Part shown: piece after piece, positions 44,927 to 53,314 of the stretch
Numbering within the stretch: position 1 is the stretch's first letter
How the letters are laid out: every line of letters starts with the position of its first letter
Assembly (NCBI RefSeq): GCF_014287475.1
Contig: NZ_JACOPF010000002.1
Span: 248,001 to 312,000, forward strand
Direction of reading: 5' to 3'
Source: Mediterraneibacter hominis
GTDB taxonomy: Bacteria; Bacillota; Clostridia; Lachnospirales; Lachnospiraceae
DNA: 64,000 bases
Notes under the pieces: generated by a model
Told to the model about the DNA's origin: nothing
What the model saw: only the letters and a program-made list of their open reading frames with translations
Databases searched by the model: none
Translations under genes and position numbers: made by a program

Positions 44927-45790
44927 ATGAATCGTATGTATAATTTGCCGGACGGGAGAAAAAGCGTAGTATATGCAGAGGGAAACCGCATTATGCTTTA
45001 TACATTTCCGGCGCGCAGAGGAAATATACCCATTGTATTAAAGGAGGACTATATATCCGATTTGACATCTGTGTCCTTTTACGGAGTCATCTATTTTGCC
45101 TATAAGAATACAGAGGGAAACATTGTATTTGACGGAATCGGAGAAGGAGAAGAAAAAATTTTTACTTATGGGAATGAGGAAGAGACAAGGCAGGAGATAA
45201 AAGAAGAGTGGATTCACCTGACGCTTACTGTTCTGGGCGGCGAGCTTTACCTGATGTATTTAATTTATAAGATGTCTGAAGGAAAGTGGAAATTAAAAAG
45301 CGTCTCGCCCTTTGATGAAGAAAAAAATAGTGAAATAGCAGAAAAAGGGGAAGAATTTGATTACTGGTTAGAAGAGATAGGAAAGAGAAAAATTTTGTCT
45401 GTGTTTACAGGCACAAGTCTGGAATACTGCATTTGGGAACGGGATCATTTTGCACCTTATATGGATGAACGGTGGCAGGCACTTTTTGAGAGGATGAAGG
45501 AAACCGCCCGAAAAGCAGAAGAGGAGAGGAAAGAAGATCGCAGCAGGGAAGCAAAGAAACAGGAAGAACTGAAGCAGAAGAACAAAGAGCTGGAACAAAA
45601 TATAGAGCATTTGGAAGAAATGAATAAAAGACTAGAGGAAGAAAAAAGGAAGGAGCAAATGGAGTGTGAAGAAAAATTAAAATACGCCAAACAGCGGTAT
45701 GACGAGCTTGCAGGTATTGCCGTAAAGCTCCAGGAAGCGTGCCGGAAATGGAAAGCTGCATATGGCGGAGAGGAGGAATGGATGATATAG
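44927..45790 (+). CDS. Protein with beta-rich N-terminus and long coiled coil, unknown
   Basis: A 287-residue soluble protein. Residues 1-170 look beta-rich (strand-turn repeats such as GRKSVVYAEGNRIMLYTF and VSFYGVIYFAYKNTEGNIVF, like propeller blades). Residues 180-275 form one long, very charged coiled coil (RKAEEERKEDRSREAKK; LEQNIEHLEEMNKRLEEE). There is no signal peptide or membrane helix. It is divergent from the Cys-rich coat-like gene, 152 bp apart. The ribosome binding site is weak (CAGGTAA). A structural role in the same process is possible but unproven. Confidence 0.65.
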   Translation: MNRMYNLPDGRKSVVYAEGNRIMLYTFPARRGNIPIVLKEDYISDLTSVSFYGVIYFAYKNTEGNIVFDGIGEGEEKIFTYGNEEETRQEIKEEWIHLTLTVLGGELYLMYLIYKMSEGKWKLKSVSPFDEEKNSEIAEKGEEFDYWLEEIGKRKILSVFTGTSLEYCIWERDHFAPYMDERWQALFERMKETARKAEEERKEDRSREAKKQEELKQKNKELEQNIEHLEEMNKRLEEEKRKEQMECEEKLKYAKQRYDELAGIAVKLQEACRKWKAAYGGEEEWMI

Positions 45791-45792
45791 AA

Positions 45793-45822
45793 AGAGGCGG
45801 AGAAAATGTTCTCTGCCTCTTC
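45793..45822. terminator. Terminator after the coiled-coil gene
   Basis: An 11-bp stem with one G-U pair (45793-45803 with 45810-45820), 6-base loop. It lies two bases after the stop. The T-run is short, but the minus-strand side is followed by CTATATC. Confidence 0.5.
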
Positions 45823-45853
45823 TGCTTGTGATCACTTTGCGATTTATTTATTA

Positions 45854-46024
45854 TTATTCTGCTGAGATAGCACCTGTTGGACAGGCAGCCTCACATGCCC
45901 CACAATCTACGCATGCATCAGCGTCGATTTCATATTTGCCATCGCCTTCGGAAATAGCGCCTACTGGACATTCGCCTTCGCAAGAACCACAGCTTACACA
46001 TTCATCACTAATTACGTGTGCCAT
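45854..46024 (-). CDS. 2[4Fe-4S] ferredoxin
   Basis: A 56-residue clostridial-type ferredoxin. Two CxxCxxCxxxCP motifs are present: CVSCGSCEGECP near residues 9-20 and CVDCGACEAACP near 38-49, enough for two [4Fe-4S] clusters, with the usual pseudo-twofold sequence repeat. It carries low-potential electrons in anaerobic metabolism. AAAGGAGG lies nine bases before the ATG, and two in-frame stop codons follow. Single-gene unit. Confidence 0.95.
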   Translation of the reverse strand: MAHVISDECVSCGSCEGECPVGAISEGDGKYEIDADACVDCGACEAACPTGAISAE

Positions 46025-46285
46025 GAGTATGTACCTCCTTTATAAATTTACAACAGCATATACTTACTATTGTTACCCTCATTCTAATACAATTAAAATA
46101 AATATACAAGCAGTTTTGTGCTCTAAATTAAGTACAAAGAAATAGTTACTAATAAAAAATTAAGAAAAATTTCCTTTCTTTTTCCAAAAGTTTCGTGTAT
46201 TGTATATAGGTAGTGTGTGCCCTTTGGGGTATATCGTATCAGGAGAACGAATATAAAGTTGGGTTTAAATACTGGAGGCTGCAAA

Positions 46286-47449
46286 ATGAAAAAGAGATTT
46301 GTTATACTCACATCGCTTGCCGTTTGTATAACAGGCATTTTAGGAGGGTGTGGCTCGGATAATGGAAGAAATCCTTTTACGGGAGACAAGACGAAGGAGC
46401 CGGCATATCAGGCGAACCTGAATGCGATTTCTCCGGCGGCATACAGAGATGCTGACGGTCTGGAGCTTGAGCCTGGTTCTTATATTTCTATTATTGGAAA
46501 GGACGACAGTTCTGCCTATTGGAAGACGGTACAGGCAGGTGTTGAACAGGCGGCTGAGGATTTGAATGCGGCGCTGGGATACAGCGGGGAAGACAAAATA
46601 AAGGTGACATATAATGCACCGGATAGCGTAGAGAATATCGATGAGCAGGTGAATATACTAGATGAAGAGCTTGCAAGGTATCCAGATGCCCTCGGTATTG
46701 CAAGCATAGATGAATCTGCCTCAACGGTTCAATTTGATCTTGCGGCAGAAAACGGAATACCGATTATTGCACTTGATTCGGGGAATGCTTATCAGGGTAT
46801 ACAATGCACCTGTAAGACAGACAATGCGGATGCGGCAAAGACAGGCGCATACAAGCTCTGCGATGAGATAGAGGATGAAGGAGAGATTGTGCTTTTCGTC
46901 CATGATTCTATATCTAGTACAGCAAAGGAGCGCGAGGAAAGTTTTAAGGCGGAGATAGCGGCAACTCACCCAAATGTGACGATTGTAGAGACGATCTATT
47001 GTGATCAGCTTGATGAGATGAAGAAGACTGCTTCAGAGGAGATGAATGCCGAAAAAGGAGAAGAAGAGGCGGAAATTACAGCAGACAGCTTGAGCGATGA
47101 AGATGTGATCCAGTATTATTTGGAAAAGCATCCGGAAGTAAAAGGGTGCTTTGGAACCAATATTACGGCTACGCAGTTGATTGTTACGTCGTTAAGGCAG
47201 ATGGAAAATATAGAGGACGTAGTAGTTATGGGATTTGACGCAGGCGAGCCGCAGTTGGAAGCTCTGGAAAGTGGAGAGATAAAAGGTCTGGTAGTGCAGA
47301 ACCCGTTTGGCATTGGATATTCCTCGGTAATAGCAGCAGCGAGGAGCGCACTTGAGATAGGAAATGAGGCAGTAGTAAATACAGGATATATCTGGGTAAC
47401 ACAGGAGAATATGGAGCAGGATTCGATCAAAGATATGCTGTATAAGTAA
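46286..47449 (+). CDS. Orphan sugar-binding lipoprotein (periplasmic binding protein, LacI-like fold)
   Basis: A 387-residue protein with signal sequence and lipobox ILGGC at about residues 17-21, then a type-I binding-protein fold (SIIGKDDSSAYWKTVQAGVEQ; IASIDESASTVQFD; VVMGFDAGEPQLEALESGEI), as in ribose/galactose-binding proteins. An acidic insertion (EKGEEEAEITADS) lies near residue 265. ATG 46286 follows GGAGG. No ABC ATPase or permease is next to it, so it may feed a remote importer or act as a chemosensory or kinase-linked receptor. Confidence 0.88.
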   Translation: MKKRFVILTSLAVCITGILGGCGSDNGRNPFTGDKTKEPAYQANLNAISPAAYRDADGLELEPGSYISIIGKDDSSAYWKTVQAGVEQAAEDLNAALGYSGEDKIKVTYNAPDSVENIDEQVNILDEELARYPDALGIASIDESASTVQFDLAAENGIPIIALDSGNAYQGIQCTCKTDNADAAKTGAYKLCDEIEDEGEIVLFVHDSISSTAKEREESFKAEIAATHPNVTIVETIYCDQLDEMKKTASEEMNAEKGEEEAEITADSLSDEDVIQYYLEKHPEVKGCFGTNITATQLIVTSLRQMENIEDVVVMGFDAGEPQLEALESGEIKGLVVQNPFGIGYSSVIAAARSALEIGNEAVVNTGYIWVTQENMEQDSIKDMLYK

Positions 47450-47467
47450 TGACCGACTGAAAATAGA

Positions 47468-47517
47468 AAAAATACGTCTTGTATAAGGGCTTTAGCTCTG
47501 ACACAGGACGTATTTTT
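47468..47517 (+). terminator. Terminator after the orphan binding protein
   Basis: AAAATACGTC pairs with GACGTATTTT (ends near 47468 and 47516), with TGT/ACA inside, followed by TATTTT. The complement is also T-rich on the minus strand, so it may work both ways. Confidence 0.7.
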
Positions 47518-47572
47518 ATTTTAGAATAGTCAAATCTTCGTTCCAACGTTTTATATTCTACAGTGTTTTCTG

Positions 47573-48268
47573 TTATTTGATATTTAGTTCTTTTTCAGAA
47601 TTCATAAAGAAACGTTTGAGTGCATCTTTTAATACCTTCTTGTCCTTTTGCAAAAGGGCGGTCAAAACCTTACAGCGGTAAAGAACAGCACTTTCTCTGG
47701 AGCTTGTAAGGCTTAAAATTTTGATGGAAAGCTCCTTACGCAAAGCGAGTGTTGTCTGAAGAAGCTTATTCATAATACTATTGCCGCAGTATTTTCCAAT
47801 ATGCAGATCAATATCAGCTAACAAGTGTTCCATCTGGATGCCGGTTATTGTATCGGTATTTAAGTTGAGCAGCTCTTCCCGAGCCTGTGTAACGTAGTTG
47901 CGGATTTCCTCATTCATTTGATCAAAGCATTCCAGGTAAACCTCGGTTTCGATGAGTTCCCGTGCTGTATAGATCTCATCAAACTGGTTTAGATTTTGAT
48001 GATACATCCAAAGTACGGTTTCTTCTGGAATATCAGAATTGTTATCAGCCACATATGTGCCGCCCCCAGGATGTATATTTACCATTCCGATCAATGCGAG
48101 GGCGCGGATTGCTTCTCTGACACAACTGCGTGTAACTTTATATTTTTCGGCAAAAGCTCTTTCTGTAAGAAGTTTTTCACCAGGCTTTACCTCCCCAGAT
48201 ACAATCATCTGTGCAATGCTTTCAATCACTTTGTCTGAAGCAGTTGTTTTGTTTATTTCATTGCCCAT
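47573..48268 (-). CDS. FadR/GntR-family transcriptional regulator
   Basis: A 231-residue regulator with an N-terminal winged helix (LLTERAFAEKYKVTRSCVREAI; MVNIHPGGGTYV) and a helical FCD domain (about 85-225) with LADIDLHIG. The family binds TTGGT-N-ACCAA-type palindromes, and three such sites lie upstream of the catabolic genes at 49599-49834, making this the probable repressor. AGGAG-type site before the ATG is weak (AAGGAGATT). It is separated from the DapA-like gene by a terminator and a possible structured RNA. Confidence 0.87.
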   Translation of the reverse strand: MGNEINKTTASDKVIESIAQMIVSGEVKPGEKLLTERAFAEKYKVTRSCVREAIRALALIGMVNIHPGGGTYVADNNSDIPEETVLWMYHQNLNQFDEIYTARELIETEVYLECFDQMNEEIRNYVTQAREELLNLNTDTITGIQMEHLLADIDLHIGKYCGNSIMNKLLQTTLALRKELSIKILSLTSSRESAVLYRCKVLTALLQKDKKVLKDALKRFFMNSEKELNIK

Positions 48269-48391
48269 TATAAAATCTCCTTAAGTAATCAGGTATAGAA
48301 TCTGTACGGAATATGTATAAGAATCAAAAATAGTTATACTCAAATATAAATATTTTAACACAGGTATAAGCAGTCGGGCAATAAAATTACT

Positions 48392-48558
48392 AAAAAAGTA
48401 TCAGTTCAGCCCGTGCCATTCATAAAACTGCACTTCGTGCTTATTGTGGCTGCCGCCGCTGTTTTACTCATTGACGGGTGTTTCGTTCATCTGTATATCA
48501 GTCGCCGGATTCTCATACAAGCATAAATCCGTCTCCTGTTAACAGAGGGCTGAACTGA
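48392..48558 (-). ncRNA. Candidate structured RNA closed by a 12-bp stem
   Basis: On the minus strand TCAGTTCAGCCC (48558-48547) pairs perfectly with GGGCTGAACTGA (48412-48401), followed by TAC and six T. Within it are CTGTTAACAG, CGGATT/AATCCG, GCAC/GTGC and GCCA/TGGC. The 3' 60 nt are 90 percent identical to 29166-29225. It lies 8 bases behind the DapA terminator T-run and about 130 bp before the FadR-type gene. No promoter of its own was found, and I do not recognise an RNA class. Confidence 0.5.
48397..48456 (-). repeat. Dispersed 60-nt conserved element, copy 2
   Basis: Ungapped 54/60 match to 29166-29225 on the plus strand. The two helices GCCA/TGGC and GCAC/GTGC are unchanged in both copies, and most differences fall in loops. 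Confidence 0.75.
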
Positions 48559-48561
48559 TGC

Positions 48562-48623
48562 AAAAAAATAGCCGATGCATAAGCGTTCAGCTTTAAAGTA
48601 TGAACCACTTAATTCAATCGGCT
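48562..48623 (-). terminator. Terminator of the DapA-like gene
   Basis: AGCCGAT (48623-48617) pairs with ATCGGCT (48576-48570), with GTTCA/TGAAC inside, followed on the minus strand by ATTTTTTTG. It is seven bases after the stop. Confidence 0.75.
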
Positions 48624-48629
48624 GTGTAC

Positions 48630-49517
48630 TTAATTATTATAAATTAATTTTTTGTCTATTACTGCATCCAGCTTTGCTTTTGCTGCATCGTTTAGAGGAA
48701 GCAGAGGCCGGCGTACATTTCCGGCACGTATTCCCTGGCGTCCGAGAATATACTTAATAGAAGCAGGCAGCCCTACATTGAGAAGAATCTGGAGAATATC
48801 GGTCGAAGCGGAAATGATTTTATAAATTTCGCTTTTTTGAGGAGTTTCATACAATTCTACGATTTTATTATACTGTGGCAGCATAAAATTAAAGGTACTG
48901 CCAATAAAGCCGTCACAGTGATAATTCAGCATAGGAATCATACGGCTTTCAAAACCGCCCATAATTTTAATATCCGGATTGATTGATTTGATACGCTTCA
49001 TTCTATAAGATTGCAGATTGGTGTGTTTGATCATTCCAATAGCACCGGATTTTAAAAGCGCCCGGATTTCTGCATCATCTGTGTTCAAATCAGCATGTGT
49101 ACTGGAAGGAATATCGTAATACAGAACGGGCCTTCCCGCTGCTTCAGCTAAATCGTAATAATAATGCGCCAGTTCCTTTGTCGTAAATGCAAAATAAAAA
49201 GGCGGTGTAGAAGCGATATATTTTATACCGCAGGAAAGTGCAGCTTTCGCCATTTCAATCGCATGATCTGTACTGATAGAGCCGACATGCGCGTAGATAT
49301 CAAGATCATGGAGCGTACTGCTGGCAAGCTCAAACATGTGAATACGTTCTTCTGTAGAGAGAAGAAAACATTCTCCGACACTTCCGCCTATAAAAAATCC
49401 GTCTGCTCCTTCTTTTATATTCTTTTTCCACAGCTTTTGCATCTCTGCATCGTCAATATGATTGTTTTCATCAAAAATCGTGATCGACGCGGAGATCATT
49501 TCTTTTCGGCTTATCAT
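48630..49517 (-). CDS. DapA-family aldolase/synthase (dihydrodipicolinate synthase fold)
   Basis: A 295-residue TIM barrel of the DapA/NanA class. The pyruvate-binding GGSVGE near residue 45, catalytic Tyr in LYYDIPS near 134 and Schiff-base Lys in GMIKHTN near 163 are visible. Lysine biosynthetic DapA usually has GTTGE and no such context. Here the gene is divergent from a CoA-transferase operon across a region with PdhR-like operators, so a catabolic aldolase or lyase cleaving off pyruvate, or a related dehydratase, is more likely. Substrate unknown. Confidence 0.83.
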   Translation of the reverse strand: MISRKEMISASITIFDENNHIDDAEMQKLWKKNIKEGADGFFIGGSVGECFLLSTEERIHMFELASSTLHDLDIYAHVGSISTDHAIEMAKAALSCGIKYIASTPPFYFAFTTKELAHYYYDLAEAAGRPVLYYDIPSSTHADLNTDDAEIRALLKSGAIGMIKHTNLQSYRMKRIKSINPDIKIMGGFESRMIPMLNYHCDGFIGSTFNFMLPQYNKIVELYETPQKSEIYKIISASTDILQILLNVGLPASIKYILGRQGIRAGNVRRPLLPLNDAAKAKLDAVIDKKLIYNN

Positions 49518-49598
49518 AATACTTTATTCCTTTCTTTTATAAATCTTAACTCCAATTATAAACTTCGAAATTCTTATGTGCAATAAAAAAATAAAAAA

Positions 49599-49611
49599 TT
49601 GGCTATACCAA
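49599..49611. promoter_or_regulatory. PdhR-like operator 1
   Basis: TTGGCTATACCAA, one step from the TTGGT-NNN-ACCAA box of FadR/PdhR-type repressors. It lies about 80 bp before the DapA-like gene and next to a TATAAT on the minus strand (rc of 49617-49622). Confidence 0.6.
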
Positions 49612-49665
49612 ACCGATTATAATTTATGCAAAAAAGAAAAATGAAAATGTATTAATCAAAACAAG

Positions 49666-49685
49666 TTAATGGTATAACCAATTAA
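49666..49685. promoter_or_regulatory. PdhR-like operator 2
   Basis: TTAATGGTATAACCAATTAA. Its minus strand contains TTGGTTATACCAT, matching operators 1 and 3 at all but one or two positions. Midway in the divergent region. Confidence 0.6.
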
Positions 49686-49776
49686 CACCTTTATATCAGT
49701 ATATTTGTTGAAAGAAATAAAATCAATAGTTAAAAATGCACATAAAATGGATATATATTTTGTATAATTGTTCATA

Positions 49777-49805
49777 TTGACAACAAATTGGATAAAGTGC
49801 ATAAT
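49777..49805 (+). promoter_or_regulatory. Sigma-A promoter of the CoA-transferase operon
   Basis: TTGACA (49777-49782), 17-bp spacer, CATAAT (49800-49805). The start, near 49812, lies just before operator 3. Confidence 0.7.
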
Positions 49806-49819
49806 CTTAATAAAATAAA

Positions 49820-49834
49820 ATTGGTACTACCAAT
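49820..49834. promoter_or_regulatory. PdhR-like operator 3 (perfect palindrome)
   Basis: ATTGGTACTACCAAT, a perfect 15-bp palindrome with single central base. Located 15 bp after the -10 and 37 bp before the first gene, an ideal place for repression. Confidence 0.72.
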
Positions 49835-49870
49835 GATTAAAAATAAGACAAACAATAAATGGAGTGAACA

Positions 49871-51022
49871 ATGGAAGAAAAGAAGATATTAAAAGGAATT
49901 ACATGGGCACACAGCAGGGGATATACGTCTATTGTGGCGGTTTCCCAGCGATTTATGGAGTTGAATAAAGATGTGGAAATTACCTGGGAAAAGCGTTCGT
50001 TGCAAGAATTTGCAGATGCTCCGATTGAAGAGCTTTCTAAGCGGTATGACCTGCTTATTATCGATCATCCCTGGGCCGGATTTGCCGCGAAGCATGGGAT
50101 TTTACTCCCGCTTCAGAAATATTTAAGCGCGGCGTACTTAAAAGACCAGGAAGAAAATTCCGTCGGAAAATCGTATGTCAGTTATGACTTTGACGGGTTT
50201 TTAAGCGCTCTGCCGATTGACGCGGCGACGCCAATTGCAGTATACAGACCGGATTACTTTGAGACAACAGGAGAAAAGGTGCCGCAGACATTCAAAGAGG
50301 TTTTGGAGCTGGCGAAAAAAGGAAAGGTTATATATGCGGGTATTCCAATCAATCTTTTGATGGATTTTTATATGTTTGGTATAACCGCTGGATATACGAT
50401 GTTCAATGGAGAAGAAGTAATCGGCAGAGAAGATGGCTGTACGGTTCTCGAGGAGATGAGAAGGCTTTCCTCTCTGTGTACAAAAGAAATTTTTGACTGG
50501 GATCCGATTGCGGTGCATGAAGCGCTTTCTTCCGAGGAAAAATATGCATATTGTCCTTTTGCATATGGTTATACCAATTATTCTAAGGAAGGGTATGCAA
50601 AGCACCTTTTGAAGGCATGCAATGTAGTGTCATATAAAGGAGAACATTTCCATACAGTGCTGGGCGGTACAGGTCTTGCTGTTTCAGCGGCATGTGAAAA
50701 TAGAGAGACAGCGGTGAAATTTGCAGAATATGCAGTATCGCCTCTGATTCAAAGAACGCTGTTCTTTGAGGCAGGCGGACAGCCGGGACACCGCGGAGCA
50801 TGGCTGGATGAAGAATGTAATAGAAGAAGCCTGGACTTCTTTAAAGATACGCTCAGGACGTTGGATGAATCCTATTTGCGTCCGAGGTACAGCGGGTATC
50901 TGTATTTCCAGGATCGTGCAGGCAGTTATGTGCGTGAGTATCTGATGAACGGGGGAAATCCGGCAGAAGTTCTGGAAAATATGAATAAACTCTATAGGAA
51001 ATCAATGGAGGTGGATGCATGA
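49871..51022 (+). CDS. Solute-binding-protein fold without signal peptide
   Basis: A 383-residue family-1 type binding-protein fold (FMELNKDVEITWEKRSLQEF; AVYRPDYFETTGEKVPQTFKEVLELA; GGTGLAVSAACENRETAVKFAEYA) but with no signal sequence or lipobox: it begins MEEKKILKGITWAHSRGYTS and no upstream in-frame start offers one. It should therefore be cytosolic. The gene is first in an operon and overlaps the first CoA-transferase gene by four bases (ATGA). A ligand sensor, substrate carrier or enzyme role is possible. The reason for its place here is unknown. Confidence 0.8.
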   Translation: MEEKKILKGITWAHSRGYTSIVAVSQRFMELNKDVEITWEKRSLQEFADAPIEELSKRYDLLIIDHPWAGFAAKHGILLPLQKYLSAAYLKDQEENSVGKSYVSYDFDGFLSALPIDAATPIAVYRPDYFETTGEKVPQTFKEVLELAKKGKVIYAGIPINLLMDFYMFGITAGYTMFNGEEVIGREDGCTVLEEMRRLSSLCTKEIFDWDPIAVHEALSSEEKYAYCPFAYGYTNYSKEGYAKHLLKACNVVSYKGEHFHTVLGGTGLAVSAACENRETAVKFAEYAVSPLIQRTLFFEAGGQPGHRGAWLDEECNRRSLDFFKDTLRTLDESYLRPRYSGYLYFQDRAGSYVREYLMNGGNPAEVLENMNKLYRKSMEVDA

Positions 51023-52179
51023 AACCATTAGAGGGCATCCTTGTCCTGGACTTCAGCCAGTATCTGGCGGGGCCGTCCTGTTCCCTTCGCCTGGCAGACA
51101 TGGGAGCAAGGGTAATCAAGATAGAAAGACCAGGCGGCGGAGACAACTGTCGGAAGATGTCATTGAAAAATCTGGTAATAGATGAAAACAGTGTATTATT
51201 TCATACGATCAACCGCAATAAAGAAAGCTTTTGCGCAAATATAAAAGATCCGAAGGATTTAGAAATTGTAAAAAAATTAATTGCAAGGGCGGACGTTCTG
51301 ATTGAGAATTTTCGTCCCGGTGTGATGAAGAAAAATCAATTAGATTATGAGTCGGTTAAGAAAATAAATCCGAGACTGGTATATGGAACAATTACGGGAT
51401 ATGGAGCAGAGGGCCCCTGGGTGAGAAAGCCGGGACAGGATTTGCTTGTCCAGTCTATGTCGGGTCTTACCTGGCTGAACGGAAACGGGCAGAATCCGCC
51501 GACTCCATTTAGCCTGTCAGTCGTAGATTCCTATGCGGGAGTACATTTGGCAGAAGGAATTCTGGCGGCTCTGTTTGGAAGATATAAGACGGGAGAAGGA
51601 GCGTTGGTGGAAACAAGCCTCATAGAGTCGGCGATCGATATGCAGTTTGAAGGGATTACCACCTATTTAAACAACGGAGGAAAACTGCCGGTCAGAGCAA
51701 ACTACAACAACGCGCACGCTTATCTGGGAGCTCCATATGGGGTATATAAGACAAAGGATGGCTATATCGCTCTTTCGAAGGGAAGCTTAAAGGCGCTTGC
51801 GGGATACCTGGATATTCCAGAGCTTGCACAGTTCAATGATTATGAGGACACGTTCCAGAAACGAGATGAGATTAAGCTGTTGATAGGGGACAGGCTTGTT
51901 ACAGATACAACTGCTCACTGGCTGGAAATACTGGAAAAAGAAGATTACTGGTGTTCCGATGTGTATACGTGGGAAACACTGCTGAATACAGAAGGATTCC
52001 AGGCACTGCGTTTTTTGCAGGATTTAGACGTTGGGGACGGCAGAACAATCCATACATTGAGATGTCCTATAAAAGTGGATGGAGAGGCATACTATTCTTC
52101 TAAGACGGCTCCGGATTTAGGTGAAGATACAGACAGAATAAAACAAGAATTTGAGCTGGAAAAGGAGGAACAGGCATGA
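51019..52179 (+). CDS. CaiB/BaiF class III CoA-transferase, copy A
   Basis: A 386-residue class III CoA-transferase: N-terminal [34 protein letters not shown], and the catalytic Asp in KPGQDLLVQSMSGL near residue 143. The family moves CoA between carboxylic acids without a covalent cysteine step. It overlaps both neighbours by four bases (ATGA at each end). It is a tandem paralogue of the next gene. Two-gene class III transferases can form one heteromeric enzyme, as in succinyl-CoA:malate CoA-transferase, or act on two acids. Confidence 0.92.
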   Translation: MKPLEGILVLDFSQYLAGPSCSLRLADMGARVIKIERPGGGDNCRKMSLKNLVIDENSVLFHTINRNKESFCANIKDPKDLEIVKKLIARADVLIENFRPGVMKKNQLDYESVKKINPRLVYGTITGYGAEGPWVRKPGQDLLVQSMSGLTWLNGNGQNPPTPFSLSVVDSYAGVHLAEGILAALFGRYKTGEGALVETSLIESAIDMQFEGITTYLNNGGKLPVRANYNNAHAYLGAPYGVYKTKDGYIALSKGSLKALAGYLDIPELAQFNDYEDTFQKRDEIKLLIGDRLVTDTTAHWLEILEKEDYWCSDVYTWETLLNTEGFQALRFLQDLDVGDGRTIHTLRCPIKVDGEAYYSSKTAPDLGEDTDRIKQEFELEKEEQA

Positions 52180-53309
52180 AACCACTAGAGGGAATAAAAA
52201 TACTGGATTTCAGTCAATATCTGGCAGGACCTTCCTCCACATTGAGACTGGCAGATTTAGGCGCCGAAGTAGTGAAGATAGAGCGTCCCGGCAAAGGAGA
52301 CGGATGCAGGGATTTATATGTGCCGGACTGCACAATAGAAGGAGAAAGCCCGTTATTTTGTGCTGTCAACCGCAATAAAGACAGTATTGCTCTGGATCTG
52401 AAAGCGGAGGAAAATACAGAAATCTTAAAGAAGCTGCTTTGGGAAGCAGATGCGGCAGTCTTTAGTTTCCGTCCGGGTGTGGCAGAGAAACTGGGTCTTT
52501 CTTATAAACAGGTAAAACAAGTAAATCCCAGACTAATATACGGAGAAGTGAGCGGCTACGGACAAACCGGCCCATGGAGTACGAAACCGGGACAGGATTT
52601 GCTGGCACAGTGCATTTCCGGACTGCCATATTTAAACGGAAACAAAGAGGACGCACCGACGCCGCTTGGACTGTCGCTGGCGGACATGTTTGCAGGACAA
52701 CACCTGGTACAAGGAATTTTGGCGGCATTGATACGGCGTGAGCAGACGGGACAGGGGGCTTATATTCAAGTAAATCTGTTGGAATCTATACTGGATATTC
52801 AGTTTGAAGTACTTACGACCTATTTAAACGACGGACATGAGCTTCCGGTACGGAGCGCTGTAAATAACGCGAATGCATATATTTCAGCGCCTTACGGGAT
52901 TTATGAGACGAAAGAAGGATATCTTGCACTCGCAATGAGCTCGATTGTTGTGCTGGGAGAGCTGCTCGGATGTGAAGCGTTGACAAAATACACAGACGAA
53001 AGTGAATGGGCGACGAAGCGAGATGAAATCAAAGGCATTTTAAAAGAACATCTTATGCATGAAACGGCAGATTATTGGTTGTCTATTTTGGAAACGGCAG
53101 ACATATGGTGCGCGAAGGTGCTGAATTGGAAAGAATTGTTTGAGACAGAAGGATTTAAGCAGTTGGGTATGCTTCAGGAAATATATAGAGACGGAAAAGA
53201 AATATTTAAGACAACAAGCTGCCCGATAAAATTTGACGGGGAACGTTACTACAGTGAAAAACCTGTTCCTTCTATAGGACAGGACAATGAAAAATATATA
53301 AGGAGGTAA
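52176..53309 (+). CDS. CaiB/BaiF class III CoA-transferase, copy B
   Basis: A 377-residue paralogue of the upstream gene product with the same landmarks ([34 protein letters not shown]; catalytic Asp in [14 protein letters not shown]). Both copies keep the Asp, so both may be active. ATGA overlap with copy A suggests fixed stoichiometry. The following MaoC gene starts five bases after the stop with AGGAGG inside this gene's end. Confidence 0.92.
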   Translation: MKPLEGIKILDFSQYLAGPSSTLRLADLGAEVVKIERPGKGDGCRDLYVPDCTIEGESPLFCAVNRNKDSIALDLKAEENTEILKKLLWEADAAVFSFRPGVAEKLGLSYKQVKQVNPRLIYGEVSGYGQTGPWSTKPGQDLLAQCISGLPYLNGNKEDAPTPLGLSLADMFAGQHLVQGILAALIRREQTGQGAYIQVNLLESILDIQFEVLTTYLNDGHELPVRSAVNNANAYISAPYGIYETKEGYLALAMSSIVVLGELLGCEALTKYTDESEWATKRDEIKGILKEHLMHETADYWLSILETADIWCAKVLNWKELFETEGFKQLGMLQEIYRDGKEIFKTTSCPIKFDGERYYSEKPVPSIGQDNEKYIRR

Positions 53310-53314
53310 AGGAA

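Noticed and set aside
49540..49860. Very AT-rich stretch considered as a replication origin or transfer junction
   Set aside because: No DnaA boxes or iterons seen; the AT richness is explained by divergent promoters and operators.
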